Part shown: in pieces, positions 1 to 13,093 of the stretch
Numbering within the stretch: position 1 is the first letter of the stretch
Layout of the letters: each line of letters starts with the position of its first letter
Source: Rhizophagus clarus
Lineage: Eukaryota > Glomeromycota > Glomeromycetes > Glomerales > Glomeraceae
Assembly (NCBI GenBank): GCA_015698045.1
Contig: BLAL01000043.1
Coordinates: forward strand, 434,001-498,000
Reading direction: 5' to 3'
Length of the DNA stretch: 64,000 nucleotides
The notes under the pieces: generated by a model
Told to the model about the DNA's origin: nothing
What the model saw: the letters and a program-made list of their open reading frames with translations, nothing else
The model's database searches: none
Position numbers and translations under genes: made by a program

Positions 1-461
1 AATACGTCTTTGATTACGTTTAACAGGAATTAACAGTTTTTGAGTTATTTTTGATATAATATGAAATGGAAAAAGTAAAATCGCTAATATATTATTGGCG
101 CAAGATCTAGCTATTGAAGAAGTAGACGGATGTGTTTGGGATGACTGTTGCATAATAATAAAAATATAACGCGAGAGTAAGAAAAGAAAAAAAAGCCAAT
201 CTTGCTAAAGGAAAGTAAAGTAATAAAAAGGGAGAAAAAGTATATTAATTATTAGATTTTTACAGAATGTCCATTATGCTATTCGTTACACTAAAATCTC
301 CGAACACAATGTAAAAAAAAAAAATTTTTTTTATTATGTATGTACCCGTAGGGCTTAGATCAGAATTTTAATATCATAGTATTTCTTCATTAAATTCATT
401 TTCATTCCTTCCTTTAAATTTTCCCATTATTTCCTCGAATTACCTCACAACGTTTGTAATC
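1..461. other. Left-edge non-coding stretch
   Basis: AT-rich DNA upstream of the PEX11-like gene. It presumably holds that gene's promoter and 5' UTR, with pyrimidine-rich tracts at about 385-440. A short open stretch without an ATG (about 77-170) ends in a stop and is not supported as a gene. I see nothing else here. Confidence 0.5.
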
Positions 462-1410
462 ATGTCTAACGCAACTTCCATAACATTTAAATCATCTACA
501 AGCACTAAGTCATCATCAGTAAAACGTCCAACTCATGAGATCCTTCGTAGATTATTAGTTCATTCTGATGGTCGTGATAAATTTTTAAAAATTATTCAAT
601 ATTTTGGAAAAATTGTTCTGTGGCTTCATATTAATAAAAATAAATCAAAATATCCTAAACTTTACCCTCGTTTACTTGCGATGACCGCACAATTTTCTAA
701 TACTCGTAAAATAATTCGTTTAGCACATTTTCTTGAGCCATACGCTGATTTTAATGATTACGTATCAGGAGCACGTAACCTATCTTCTATTGTTTATCCT
801 TATGAAAAAGTTATTTATTATTTAGGTTTTGTTAATTCAGTTGTTAGTATATTGAACGATATCTTTGATGATTTATTTTGTCTTGGTAAGGTTGGAATAT
901 TAGACAAATCTGTAGCCAAAAGATCCGAACCTATTGCTATTAAATTATGGTTTCTAAACATTATTATGGATATTCATGAAGTTATATTTAAAATTTGGTA
1001 TTTAAATAAACAAACTAAAAAATCAAAAGGAAAGTTGTCAGATAATGATATAGAAAAGTTGAAAGATAAAAAGTATTGGTTATACGTTAGTCTAGTTAAG
1101 TTCAGTATGGACTTAGGTTTTTGTGGTAAGTAAAATATATAATTTTTTTTTTTTTTAAAAAAAAAAAAAGTGAACATATTTATTTTATTGATGAATTTTT
1201 TATTTTTTTTTTAATAAAGGGTATGATCTATTTGAATGTACATTTTCCGATGGGGTACAAGCTGTAACCGGTTTTGTAGCGGGGGCTTTGAGTGAGTATC
1301 AATCCTCTCATCTTCGCAATTAACACAACTTTAATTTTAACAATCTTTTTTATTTACCATTTAATCTAGGTTTCCGTAAACTTTGGATAAAAGAAGCATT
1401 TGTGGTTTAA
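462..1410 (+). CDS. PEX11: Peroxisomal membrane protein PEX11-like
   Basis: PEX11 proteins sit in the peroxisomal membrane and drive elongation and division of peroxisomes. Three exons, 462-1125, 1220-1291 and 1370-1410, join in frame to give 258 residues, close to the usual PEX11 length. The first intron starts GTAAGT and the second GTGAGT. Visible family features are the N-terminal block HSDGRDKFLKIIQYFGK, the following LARLYPRLLAM-like helix with arginines, and a hydrophobic C-terminal segment ending in FRKLWIKEAFVV. Without splicing the frame would stop at 1133 and lose the conserved C-terminus (YDLFECTFSDGVQAVTGFVAGALS region), so splicing is strongly favoured. It converges with the proline dehydrogenase gene; only about 245 bp separate the two stop codons. 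Assignment is from recognised sequence pattern; the exact PEX11 subtype is not determined. Confidence 0.85.
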
Positions 1411-1656
1411 AAATGATTATTCATTTATATCATTTAAATATCTTGAAAAAAAGAAAATAATTTCGATTAACTCTGAGAGGATCTAAAAAACGATTATTTA
1501 TTTATTTCATTTTTTATAGAAAATATTTAGACACAATGTATTTTAATTTATTTATTTAATAAAAACCAAAAATTATAGATATTGTTTAAGAATTTGATGT
1601 GTTGTTATTATACGAGTTTGATGACTCTACACAATACAATCTAAAGTAATTTTCTT

Positions 1657-3633
1657 TCAAGCTTGAGGAACTCTGTGAAAAATACGATTCTTAATTTCTC
1701 TCCATATAATTTGATTTTCTCCTCTTATACCTCCAAGAATAGAAGAATTCTCTTGAACTCTTCTTATTAGAAACGGTATGACTTCATTGATCTATAAAGG
1801 TAAAGAATAGTTATTTATGAGGAAATTAATCGGGAATAAGAAAGGTAAATTTGTTAAATTTATATAATAATACCTTGCCATAAGCTACATATTTATAAAC
1901 TCCATATCCATATTTTCCTAGAGTATAAGTGATTTGATCACGCATACCTTAAAACCAAAAACAAAACAATTATTAATTAATGATTTGATTTAAAAAAAAA
2001 AAAAAATTTCAAACTTGAATATTGTAAAAATACCTAATAATTGACCAAACAAAACTAAACCGGATTTGGGTGAAATATCAAAAGTCTTCATCTGTTTACA
2101 AGCCATTATTACAGATTCTTTATTATGAGAAGCAATCATAAATGCTATTGGACTATTAGAAATATCCAATCTTTTATTTGATCTCTTTTGAATTTGAGAT
2201 AATTCATTTAATAAAAATTTCACGGCTTGATTATAAGATTCGTGAGTATCATCCAAAGTGGTATGAATTGGATCAGGATAACCTAATTTTTCAGCTCTCT
2301 CACGTTCATAATACATATAAGCTCCACGTACTAATTTTACTGCAAATACAAATTGTTCAAGACTTGATAAATTATAATTTTTAATTAATCTTTCGTTTGA
2401 ATCTTTTAAATACATTTGAAAAGTATTAAAAACAACTGGACCATTCTTATTATCAGGTTGATTATAAGTTTTTGATAACTTTATAGCTATATAATCTATA
2501 GCAGATTGAAAATGTAACTGTTCCGCATCAACAATCAAACGAACATTCTTTATTCGAGCGGCTTCACAAAGTTTTTTAAGTCGATTCATCATTTTATCAT
2601 AATCTTCAAAATCTTCTTGACTAAAACAAAGATCTTTATTATTAATCAATAAAGGTCTAATATTTAAACTATCTATAGATAAAGCATTAATAAATTCAAA
2701 TTTATTGATTAAACCATCTTTATTTTTATCAACATCTTCAAATAATGTTTTAGCAACATTTTCTTTAACGTCACCAAATAATTCGCGAATAAGTTGAAGG
2801 AAATCTGATCTTTTTAATTTATCAACTTTGTCTTTATCAAATTTATCAAACGAATTAGATAAAATATTTAAAGCTGAAGTCCAATTTTCCAAAACTGTTG
2901 GATTAGATAAGCCTGTCAATTTTAATGCAATAAAATTATTTGGTTGTGCCGCAGCTTTTTCTATACAATCAAGCATCGAATCTGTCACGTCATCGGCTTC
3001 TTTGTTTGATAAATCACGAATAGAACTTGTTTCAAGATTCTCATTAATATCAGCTTCAACTGATAAACCGAGAATTAATTTAATACCATGTTTATCTAAT
3101 TGATTCATGATATTTTTGCATTGTTCGGCTGTTTCACCGCTGTTAATTCATGATAAAAACGATCAGAACTAATCAATCATCCTTACATTGTTAAAAAAAA
3201 AAAAAAATTAATATTCTGTGCCATACCCACAAAAATGAGCGAAAAAAGTCCTTCTTATTACCCAATAAGCAAAAGTTGAAAGATTTGCTTTTTCAACAAA
3301 TTTTAATAAACTTGGAGCACGATTCACTAACCATTGAGAGGAACATAATTTATAAACGATCAGTGAACGAACCAATTCTTTAGTTGATTTATCCTGTACC
3401 GAGATTCTATTATCTCCGGAAATATCATCGATAAATGAAGTAAAATCAACATTATTCGAACTTGAAATGATTGGTGAAGTCTTTGTAATTAGGGCTCTTT
3501 TAGGAAAATCATAAGGTACCTTTGAATTAGTAGAATTAAAACGAGTGGTTCCTAATATTAATCTTTGCTTAAGTACAAGATTTGCATTTGATCTTCTAAA
3601 AAAATTTTGAAATAAGTGGAATTGATTATACAT
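1657..3633 (-). CDS. PUT1: Proline dehydrogenase, mitochondrial, with EF-hand
   Basis: Proline dehydrogenase is a flavoenzyme of the inner mitochondrial membrane that oxidises proline to pyrroline-5-carboxylate. Exons 1657-1791, 1874-1947, 2034-3139 and 3227-3633 join in frame to 573 residues. The N-terminus is basic and Ser/Thr-rich, as expected for a mitochondrial presequence. Recognisable motifs, in order: the FCGGE region at the exon 1/2 junction, a calcium-type EF-hand loop DKNKDGLINKFE within an insertion, LVRGAYMYYERERAEKLGYP, the ASHNKES motif, and a C-terminal block GKYGYGVYKYVAYGK followed by a VIPFLIRRVQENSS segment typical of the barrel's last helices. The EF-hand lies between the first part of the barrel and the active-site half. 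The gene is convergent with the PEX11-like gene. The enzyme call is firm; calcium control is an inference. Confidence 0.9.
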
Positions 3634-5773
3634 TTTATGAGAATCCTAATAAAAAAGACGTAAAAAAACGATGAAAGCTTTTATTTATATAAATTTTAAC
3701 ATGTATATATCTTGCATTACACAAATAATGATAACAATTGTTATTAAATCCGGTAATTCCTCCATGGTACAATATGATAATACTGTAAATATTCCGATTA
3801 TTTCTAAATCAGTGTTTAAATGAGCGTGGGAAAATTGTTTATTGTATTTCTACCATACATAAATGAAAATGAGTGAATGGTAAATAGATAAGACAATAGG
3901 ATCTAGCCTCTAGGCCTCCACAACAATGACGCATAAATTCTGGTCATTGGAAGTGGTTTATTAAGAAAAAAATGGTATACCTAGGAAAACAGTAAGACAA
4001 TGTCTTGTGAGGGCTAACGTGCGTCAACTAATAAGTAAAAAGAGAGTTGATGGTCAATCTTTTATCCGAGGTCATATGAATCATTACCCTTCATTCTACG
4101 TCATATGATTGTAAGTCAAATGATCGTCAAATAAATTAAATAATAATCATTCGTCAATATTTCGTATTATTTCGACAATATGTTATGCTTACCAGCCAAA
4201 ATTGAGTGAAGATAGCCGTACATATTAATGATTTGTATAATAAACCAAAATCTCAAACTTAGTTTTGAGGTAGATCTTCCCCTTGACGTTCGCGGGCTCG
4301 CCCAAATAATGATGTTCTTTATTATTACATTTTTTTTTAAAAAAAATTGAATAATGAAAATCTTTAAATCATATTTAAAAGGATTGATTTATACCAGTTT
4401 ATCATATTTGTATGGGATTGAGGACACGTGATTTCTAAATTTCAGAAAAGGGAACGAATAAAAAACAAAACTCGATAATCATTGTTCGAATTGGTATAAT
4501 TATATTAAATAACCAATCCTTAGGTCAAATTATAAGTAATTTAATAAAATGAATAATATATCTTAATGAAGTAAGGAGTTGGAATGTATAAAACGGGTTT
4601 GTCCAGTGGTATATGATGTCTTCTCAGGTACCAACCAGTTTTCAACCCTTAAAAAAGGGGTTTAACCTGTGCATTAATAGTTTCATACCACCTGATACCT
4701 CTTTTTTCGTCTTTGTGTTTGGTCTGAAAGTTAAATATATACATATACAAAGAAGAATTCTATAAAAAAAAAAAATTGAATTACACTCCTGGTTAGATTC
4801 TTAATATCTTTAGTTTTATGAAACAATTTCTTTTTTTAGATCTACTCCGTACATATATTAATATTAATTATTATACATAATTTAGTATCATATCAAATAA
4901 AATTTAGAAAGAACTAAAAAAATGAGTTAAGATTTTTTAAGAATGTGTTACGTTACGCTTATCGATTTTCCGAAATCAAATGAAATAAATTAAGAAAAAT
5001 ACTCCTTTACGAAATTAATAATAAGGAAGGATCGGATTTTAATTGGTGACCATTTTTTGTTTAGAAAAAGGGAGGATGAAGGAGGCTTGTATTTTAAGAT
5101 TCCTCGAGAATTATTCCGTTTAAGGAGAATAAAAATCAAAATTACGCAATTACCATCATCATGACAGAATTAAAGAAGCAATTTCCTTGGCGTTCTGTTC
5201 TTTGATGTGGCAAGTATTGTGGTATTGTGGCTACAAAAAAGAAGACTAATCAATTAATCAATTAAATATAATTAGGCAATGGTTTTAAAAATATATTTGA
5301 TTGCCGAATGTGAATTGTGTTCATCTCCATATTTGGTATAAGTTAGTGAAATTGTTTCAATTACGCGTACGAGGGTCATATTTGTTTCGGTCATATATAA
5401 CATATATATACTTACAATTTCCCTGCAGTTTGTAAAGCATTAAGATCTGAATTTTTGCCAATATATAATATTTTTTTTTGTTGTTGACTTTTGAGAGTAA
5501 AAAAACTATCTATATTCGCGTCCGCAGAAAAAAAAAAAATTTCTTCTCTTATTTCTTCTACTTCTTCCATAGAAGCTGCTATATAAGAATTAGAGAATTT
5601 TATTTGGCAGGTCCAAATTTAATATTTGAAGAAATAAGCAGAAGTAATTGCGGGTCAATTCAAGTTTAGTTTGCAATTCCTTTGATGAATTACTTTCACG
5701 ACATTCTTTTATGGACTTTAATATTTATTAAACACGACTTACACGAGTGAATAACGACTTTTACATTAAACTA
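3634..5773. other. Intergenic, divergent promoters of PUT1 and 4-TM gene
   Basis: About 2.1 kb without an open frame I would trust. It contains a tRNA-like sequence at about 4593-4706 (listed separately) and several homopolymer A/T runs. Both flanking genes are transcribed outward, so it should carry both promoters. Confidence 0.5.
4593..4706 (+). other. tRNA-like / Pol III-like sequence, degenerate
   Basis: A 7-bp acceptor-like stem can be drawn between 4593-4599 (ACGGGTT) and 4664-4670 (AACCTGT), enclosing a tRNA-sized span of 78 nt. Positions 4599-4609 match a Pol III A-box in 10 of 11 places and 4637-4648 resembles a weak B-box. A T6 run at 4702-4707 could act as a Pol III terminator. 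The anticodon and T arms do not fold canonically, so it is at best a tRNA pseudogene or SINE head, or chance. Confidence 0.2.
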
Positions 5774-7290
5774 ATGTTAGGACGTGTGATAATTATTGTT
5801 ATTGGGGGCGGTTTTGCGGTAATTAAATTTTTATCTTTTAATTAAATTTTAAGAGTTTATCTAATGGAATCAATACTTCCTCTTTTACAGAGTTATTGTG
5901 TTATTACTGCATTTTTAACATTTTTTGGAAAAAATCGTAAGAATTATTTTTCTTCCTTTTCTTCTTTTCGTTTATTTTTTATTTATTTATTTTTTTTTTT
6001 TTTTTTGAATTTAAATTATAGCTGCAACTTTACACTTGACAAAATTTTTTCTATTCGGATATGCGGCAATAAATGCCGTTCTTACACCATTTGGTATATC
6101 AGGTGTTCTCGGAGCATATAGTGTATGTAAAATATATTATATATATTCTTTGAAAAAGAAAAGAAAAAAAAAGGATTAATATACCTTTAATTCAATAGCG
6201 TAAGAAAACATTAGTAAGAGCATTCACGACATTTCAATGGTGGTTGGCTACTTTTATCCTTATTGGGTTAAATATATTTAATATTGTACTTTCTAAGAGA
6301 GGCAAGGGAGATTTTATTCTTAGATGTCAAAATAACCTCGCTAAAGGCCAACCTGATGTCGACTTTTCGGCTCGATGTACAGCAATAGCCGATGATGCTG
6401 AAAGAGCTACATTTATCGCTACATGCGCTATAGGTGGTATTATGGTAAGTTATAAATCGTTTTTTATTACGCGTCTTTAATAAATTTTTTTAAATTTTAA
6501 CGTTCATTTAAATTTATTCTTTTAGCTCTTTCTTGGTATATTGTTATTAATAGTTGGTACGCGCGAATACAGTAATATAAGTTTAGAAGAAGAAACTAAA
6601 AATCTTCTTGAGAAAGCTAATTTCAACGAAAATGTTGAGACGGATGAATTAAGTCCTATACCTTCTAATTCCAATGATGCTAATGATATTAGGAATTTTA
6701 ATAATATTGGTACTTTACCTGATGTAAGATATGTACCACCAAATGTTAAACGTAAACCATCTAATCCTGCTACAGTTAATGCAGATTTAGCGCGTCGCCA
6801 AAATAATGCGAATATAAATGCTGTACAAAATTCGGGTTTAAGAAGGAATCAAACAGATCCCACTGGAAGAAATCAAACAGGCCCCAATTTTGCAACTCCT
6901 TTATATAGAAATCCAACAGTTCCTAGAAATATTCCACCAAAAGGTTTAACACGTTATCCAACTAATGCAATGGATAGACCAACAAATAGAGTGAATGTAA
7001 CACGTCAACCAACAATTGGTAACGCTTACGCGTCAAGGAATTATGTTGGTATGACAAGCCCGACATATCCTGTAGTTCCACCACAACGTTCTCTTTCAAC
7101 AAAACCAAAACAATATTTAGTAAATCCACCACCACCTTCGTATGCCCCTCAATTTACAGCTTCTCCTCCACCGATCCCTGAAATAAATGACTATAATAAT
7201 TATTTTGGTGATTATAATGATTACAATTACAAACCTAAACCTTATACACAGACGACGGTTCCCCATTTAACAAGGATGGGAATGAAATAA
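5774..7290 (+). CDS. Unknown four-span membrane protein with Pro/Asn-rich tail
   Basis: I do not recognise the family. Exons 5774-5818, 5891-5936, 6022-6122, 6199-6444 and 6526-7290 join in frame to 400 residues. The start is the first ATG after an in-frame upstream stop. About four hydrophobic spans are visible: one near the N-terminus across exons 1-2, one in exon 3, WWLATFILIGLNIFNIVLS in exon 4, and one across the exon 4/5 junction. The loop between spans 3 and 4 has three Cys and could face the exterior. The remaining ~240 residues form a low-complexity tail rich in Pro, Asn, Arg and Tyr (for example NYFGDYNDYNYKPKPY), with the repeated motif RRNQTDPTGRNQTGP. The layout resembles small fungal cell-surface or MARVEL/SUR7-like proteins, but no signature proves it. 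Confidence 0.75.
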
Positions 7291-7563
7291 TAGTAAATAG
7301 ATTAATAATAGTAAGAACAATAATATATCACAAACATTTTACAAATTTCAAAAATAATATATATTCCTAAATAACCCTTGTACATATTTATTAATATTGT
7401 TTATATTAAAAAAAAAAAAATGTGAGACTTACGTGTCATCCTCTATAAAAATTATTCTATCTTAGTGAACAATGTAAAATTCGTTTTTTATAATAAAATT
7501 ATAACTTTTATTTTAATGATACAATAAAATATGAAAAATGTATTATATTTTAACATACATTAA

Positions 7564-10500
7564 TTAACATCCACCATTTTTGACAGAATTATTATTTTTC
7601 TTTGATTTTCTATAAAATCGTTGATCTTCGGGATTAAAACCAGCTTCAGGAGAACCAAATAATGCCCAACCAGGAGTAGGTGCGATATAATCTAAACTAG
7701 TAAAATGTTCTCCTTTTTCGATTAATTCAAAAAATTTATCATAATCAATCCAAGTAAACCACTGATTATTAATTTTAAATTTTGTATTTGCTATAAGTAT
7801 TGAACATGAATGTGCATGTTCTGTTGCTATTTCATAAGTATCTCCTAAATTTTCATTAAGATATTTCACGAATGAAATTACTTCATTATGATATGGAACC
7901 TATTTTTTTTTTTTTTAAAAAAAAAAAAAACAATACATATTCATATTAAAAGTTGTAAAAGAAAAAAAAAAAATTATTTATTTGTTAACTTACATTAGCC
8001 ATTGTCAATTTACTTGCTCCACCATATCCACAATAAGTAACTCCTTTAACTTCAATAAAATCAGGTTTACCACGTCTCACCAATTCAACATAATTAGCGA
8101 TTTCTTCAGTGTTGTAATCTTTTACCAAAGTTAATCTATATACTATGATTATAATGAAAAAAAAAAAGATGGCGCGTTAATCATGACGCGTGTCTAAGAT
8201 ATGACCAGTAAAAATTAGATTATATATAAAATTACCCGTTCGTTGTCCTTTTTGACTTAATATATCTAAACATTCCAAGAACCTTTCCCAAAAATCTTTG
8301 AATAATGGTCTATCAATTTTTTTTAAACTTTCTTTTGTACTAGCATCTACACTAACATAAAGTTGTGTTACTTTATCTAACGCTCTTAGACGATCAGGAT
8401 GTTGTGCGTTGCAGACCAAAAATGACTTGTTATTTGTTTAATGAAATTAAAATTAGATAATTAGGTACACCAATACATAAACATAATTTTAAACAATTTA
8501 TACTTAATATATTTACCGAAATATGTTTATCATGCAAAAGTTTAATAAATTCGTTGATATGTGGATACTAATAATTTATGCAAATAAATAAATATAAATA
8601 TTGTAAAATACATGTTAATCATGTTGATATAATGAGACTTACTAATATAGGCTCTCCGACTAATGATAAAGCACAATGACGAACATTAAATGCTTCCTGA
8701 AATCTATCTGCTCTAATTCCTGGTATACCCTTCATTTGGTTAATCATTTTATAATGGTTATTAAGACATTCTGATAAAATCATTTCCGGTGGATCAACTT
8801 TCCAAACAAATTCTTTGCCTTTAAAATTATTCAAAGAATTTTTAATAATATATTTTTTTTTTTCTTTAAGCATTTTTTTTTTTTCTTGGCTACTTACCAA
8901 CAGGATTAGTATGGTGTCTCCAACTTTTCGTTGAAAAATTTTTGATTAATAAAGAATAAATAAAAACAAATATAATTATATAATGAAATTTACCAGAATA
9001 CACATTTATTTGAACAAGCCAAACTTGGTGTAGTTTCGAGGCATCTATGACTAAATCCAGAAAAGAAGTGATTAAAAAATTTTTTCTAAAAGATTAAATT
9101 CAAAAATAATATAACAAAGTTGACTTCTAACCTTTGTATGCCATAAAAACAAAACTTATAACAAGAACCTCTGCCTCTTAAAGCTACAATAAATATCAAA
9201 AGATTTTTAAATTATTTGTAAAATTATCTAAAAAAATCCAATTCAAGTGAATCCATAAACTCATTCGATACTAAATAATAACATCACAACGAAAATTTAC
9301 CCGACTTAGTCCAGCGACATATTTTAACTCCCTATTAAAAACGTTTGTTACCATCTTACTCTTAAAATGATTGTTACGTTGTACTGTCGACTTACCGAAT
9401 GCGATCCAACAATCTTATATCCTTGTTTAGTCAGAGATTTACGAAGCATTGGAGTAACCATCTCCTTAGGCTCTTTTACAGGAACCTCTTGTTCAGTTAA
9501 AGTTCTCTTCGGTTGTCCACTTCTATTTTTATATACAAATTCTTCTTCTTCCTTTGATTTACGCGCAGCCTGTAATTTAGGGGCTAATGCACCCATATCC
9601 TCAACATCCACCATTTCTATATCAGAATTATCATTATTATCTGAGTCTGATTCTCGTTCATCATCAGATTCACTATATGAATCATAATCGAGATTAGATG
9701 AAACTTTATTCAATACAGATAAGGGATCAAATAACATTTCGGCAAGAGATGTTTTCCAAGCTTCAAAACTTTTTTCTTGATCTGAATTACAAAATTAATT
9801 AGGAATTCTATTAAGAAAAAAAAATAAAATAAAATAAAATAAAATTTAATCATAATACCTGAGTTCTTATCGCCTTCTCCTAATGGATATAATCGTTTTG
9901 CTCCTAATTGACCTAACCATTTGTCAATATTTCTAGGTTGAATACAGAATTGGTCACCGTAGGCTGAATCACCAAGTCCGAATATTGCAAATTTTAATTT
10001 TGATAAAGCTTGTTTATCTACCCTAAAATCATATCTTGTATCTTCTAACCATTTATAAAACCAATCAAGAGGACCCTCGACATTATAAGTAGATATGATG
10101 AATATACATATTGCTGATTCGGACAAAAAATCCTCCGTTTCATATTCAACGATATCCATTATAGAACATTCACAGTTTAAAGAATGGTTTGTAAATGACT
10201 CATATAGTTGTTGAGCAAAATATTTTGCTGTACTAGTTTGTGTAGCATAGAATAGTTTAATTGATATTTTTGATGAATTATTTGCTGTTATAGTATAAGG
10301 TGTTTCTTCTGAAAGTTGATTCTTACAGCAATCGTTTCCACCGTTCCCGCAACAAACTGATTTTTCACCCAAATCATTAGTACAAGTTTGATTTGGAGTC
10401 CTTTTAGCCGAACGAGATTTGAACCTTTTAGGGCCTTTCACAGTTGCCTTTTCTTTATTAACAGCGGATAATTCTCGATTCTTTCTGCTAGCATATTCGT

Positions 10501-10645
10501 CTACAGTAATTTGTTTTGCCTTTTTTGTCCTTTGTGTTTGATTACGTATAGTCACATAAAACACCAAAATACCAGCCACCGCAAGGCAACTCCAAAATAA
10601 TATTTGATCGTTCAAACACAAGTCCTCAAAATATCTGAGCAACAT
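7564..10645 (-). CDS. TYW1: tRNA 4-demethylwyosine synthase TYW1
   Basis: TYW1 catalyses the radical-SAM step that builds the tricyclic wyosine core on G37 of tRNA-Phe. Eleven exons (7564-7899, 7994-8142, 8236-8425, 8517-8567, 8643-8818, 8898-8923, 8994-9050, 9132-9183, 9301-9331, 9396-9781, 9859-10645) join in frame to 746 residues. In order: an N-terminal membrane anchor (about residues 14-33), a Cys-rich linker, a flavodoxin domain with FMN loop YATQTSTAKYF and FGLGDSAYGDQF, an acidic linker, then the radical-SAM core with the CxxxCxxC motif CSNKCVFC followed by WRHHTNPVG. Downstream blocks LSLVGEPILYP, LYVSVDASTKESLKKIDRP, EVKGVTYCGYGGAS and TPGWALFGS are typical of the family. The iron-sulphur motif is split across a tiny 26-nt exon, which makes gene prediction here error-prone. 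The fused flavodoxin is the eukaryotic architecture. Confidence 0.95.
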
Positions 10646-13093
10646 ATCGAAAGTGTTGATAGATCCAAACCAAAAATTTTTAGAAAAAGTGGCAGATCAA
10701 AAATTATTGCACGTGATGATATTCATGATAGTCCTGTAGCGGCCTAATTTAGTGTGCGTATGCTACAATGACCATTATGAAGTTAAAAATGCATTACTTG
10801 TAACGATTGTGACGAAAGAATATATATCGGAATAATCTGATATATATATATATATGATTTACCGATTAATTTATAGTTTAAAAATTATTTTTTTAATAAA
10901 ATAAATAAATTCAATGATATAAATTGGATCTGCACAACGGGCGTAGCGTAAACAAAATTGAAAGTAGATAGGCGCGAAATTACTTTATTTTATATAAAAC
11001 TATATAAGTGCACATACGACTTCATAGATTGTGCACTCTGCGCGTATAAAATGATCTTTGTACATACAAAAATAATTAATTCCGCAATTTGGTAATCTAA
11101 CAAATACCGTCCATAGTATCCCGTCCTTGAAATTTTTAAAATATCCGGGTACTTTGCATGAAATTCTCAGATTTGTAAATACTGGAGTATAATACTAAAG
11201 ATAATAATGCGTAATATTTGGATCTTTATTTTATTATTTCTATTTTATTTTATTATTGTAAATAAAAGAAAATTAGATATTTATTATATTCTTATTACTA
11301 CTTTCTAAAAGTAAGGAAAAGAAAAATTTTTGCGACTCCCAGAATTCTCTTGCAAATGCTTGCAAGAGGAAATCCAGAAAGCTATAAAGACATATTATTT
11401 GAAAAGGTAGATGTTGACAAAAGACACGTTTTACACGTGCCTATCAAGATATCTATATTTCTCTGAAGTCCGGAATGGCATTCGTGAAGCTGTACACACC
11501 TTCTTATCATGGGCTAAATCAATTATTGTATTTAAAGCTTTATAATTGCGACATGTTCTCATCTATGATTTATTGAGTAGTGTTGAGAATTAAATGGTGT
11601 CGAGATGCTTTTAAATATACTATCCTAAAAGCTAATTGCCCAGCATGTAAAAGTATCCATAATGATTGAATATTCACTTTCAGGGAATAAATAAATAATA
11701 TGCAGTTATCGGATTATAAATGAAACACTTTCCTACACAAACTGGGTATAGAAGATTGGACTTGCTAGAATAAAAAATTTTTTTTTTCAGGTTGTCTAAA
11801 ATGGTCATGTGAATCGATCACCTGAAATGCGCAGTAGCACGTTAAAACACTATTGTGCAGATGGAATCATCCTTAACATGTCAGCTAACAAAATCGATGG
11901 TGACGATAGTCGTTGTGTATAACGATAGAATATGGTAGAAATGATTGGGAAAGTTCGTTTGACTGTTGGAGTAGTAGCTGGGGAAGAATCGAAGTCACTG
12001 TGCAATCTCATGGAGGAATAGATAAGCTAGTACCAAAGGTACCCTTAGAAAGAATATAAAATTTACTACTAAAAATTTTTACAAACGTTTGATCCATCAT
12101 TTATATGTGATTTTCACAGATTATATTTACGTACCATCGTTACAGTAAGTAATATTTCTTCATGGTCCTGATTATATACATATATATATACTTTTGCCGA
12201 ACTTTGAGCTCCTCCTACCCAGTACGATCGAACTAACATCGTTACAAACTTGTTTTTTAAAAGAATTTGCGTCAGTAATACTAAAAATAGGAATAGTTTG
12301 CTCAACATTTTGTTGAACTAGTAATCTAATGATTTTTGGTACAAAAAGCAGTTAGAAGCACAACAAAAAACAAGAATGCAACAAAAAACATGAAATTAAT
12401 TATTTGAACATACGATTAAATAATATTTTGTCCCAAATTTTGCACATTCCATTGCATTACAAATGTCAAATGGTTTCTGATATTCTGATCCAAAAAGCAT
12501 GCTGTATTGCTTGTACCTTATGTATATAATTTATATAGTTGCAATCAGAGGAATAAGAATCACATAATGTGGCACAGCTGTCAATTATTGTGTTTGGGAG
12601 ATCATTGATGATTGATCATCCGATTATATTAAATTGCATATTAATGAGTATTTACAACAAATCGGCAAAATGCGCGCATCATTTTAAAGTTTGCGCCTAT
12701 AAGAATTTTTTGAATTTATAATAGTCGGGCAAACTAAAATATCCTATCGGAACACCTGATCGTCTAATACTAGTAATGTATTTGATTTATATAAATAATT
12801 GGGTCCTTCCTTGACCCGAATGTTGATTGATGGTAATTACCTGCGGTAAAATAATTTTCGGTCTATTAATAGATCATTGAGAATAGTTACGATGGGTCAT
12901 GGGACAACCTTTATTTTAATAATAATTTCACAAATTTGTGTTTAACATGTCCATTCCACAAGCATCTTATGTAGTTATGTTATAGAACACTAATTAGTAT
13001 CAAATTTGAGAGAATTTTTTACTACTTAGCGTTAGGTACGCTGTGTATTTAAGCTATAGCATTATTCTGAAGAAAATATTTAAGAAAATCGCC
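10646..13093. other. Intergenic, no supported gene
   Basis: AT-rich sequence upstream of TYW1 with a TA microsatellite at about 10843-10856. One small open frame at 12114-12308 is listed separately with low confidence. Otherwise I see nothing. Confidence 0.5.
12114..12308 (-). CDS. Possible small secreted protein exon (weak)
   Basis: A 64-codon frame opens with a signal-peptide-like stretch, MLSKLFLFLVLLTQILLK. The rest has no recognisable domain. A GTACGT donor near its 3' end means it could be a first exon, but no convincing downstream exon was found. It may be chance in AT-rich DNA. Confidence 0.15.
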   Translation of the reverse strand: MLSKLFLFLVLLTQILLKNKFVTMLVRSYWVGGAQSSAKVYIYVYNQDHEEILLTVTMVRKYNL

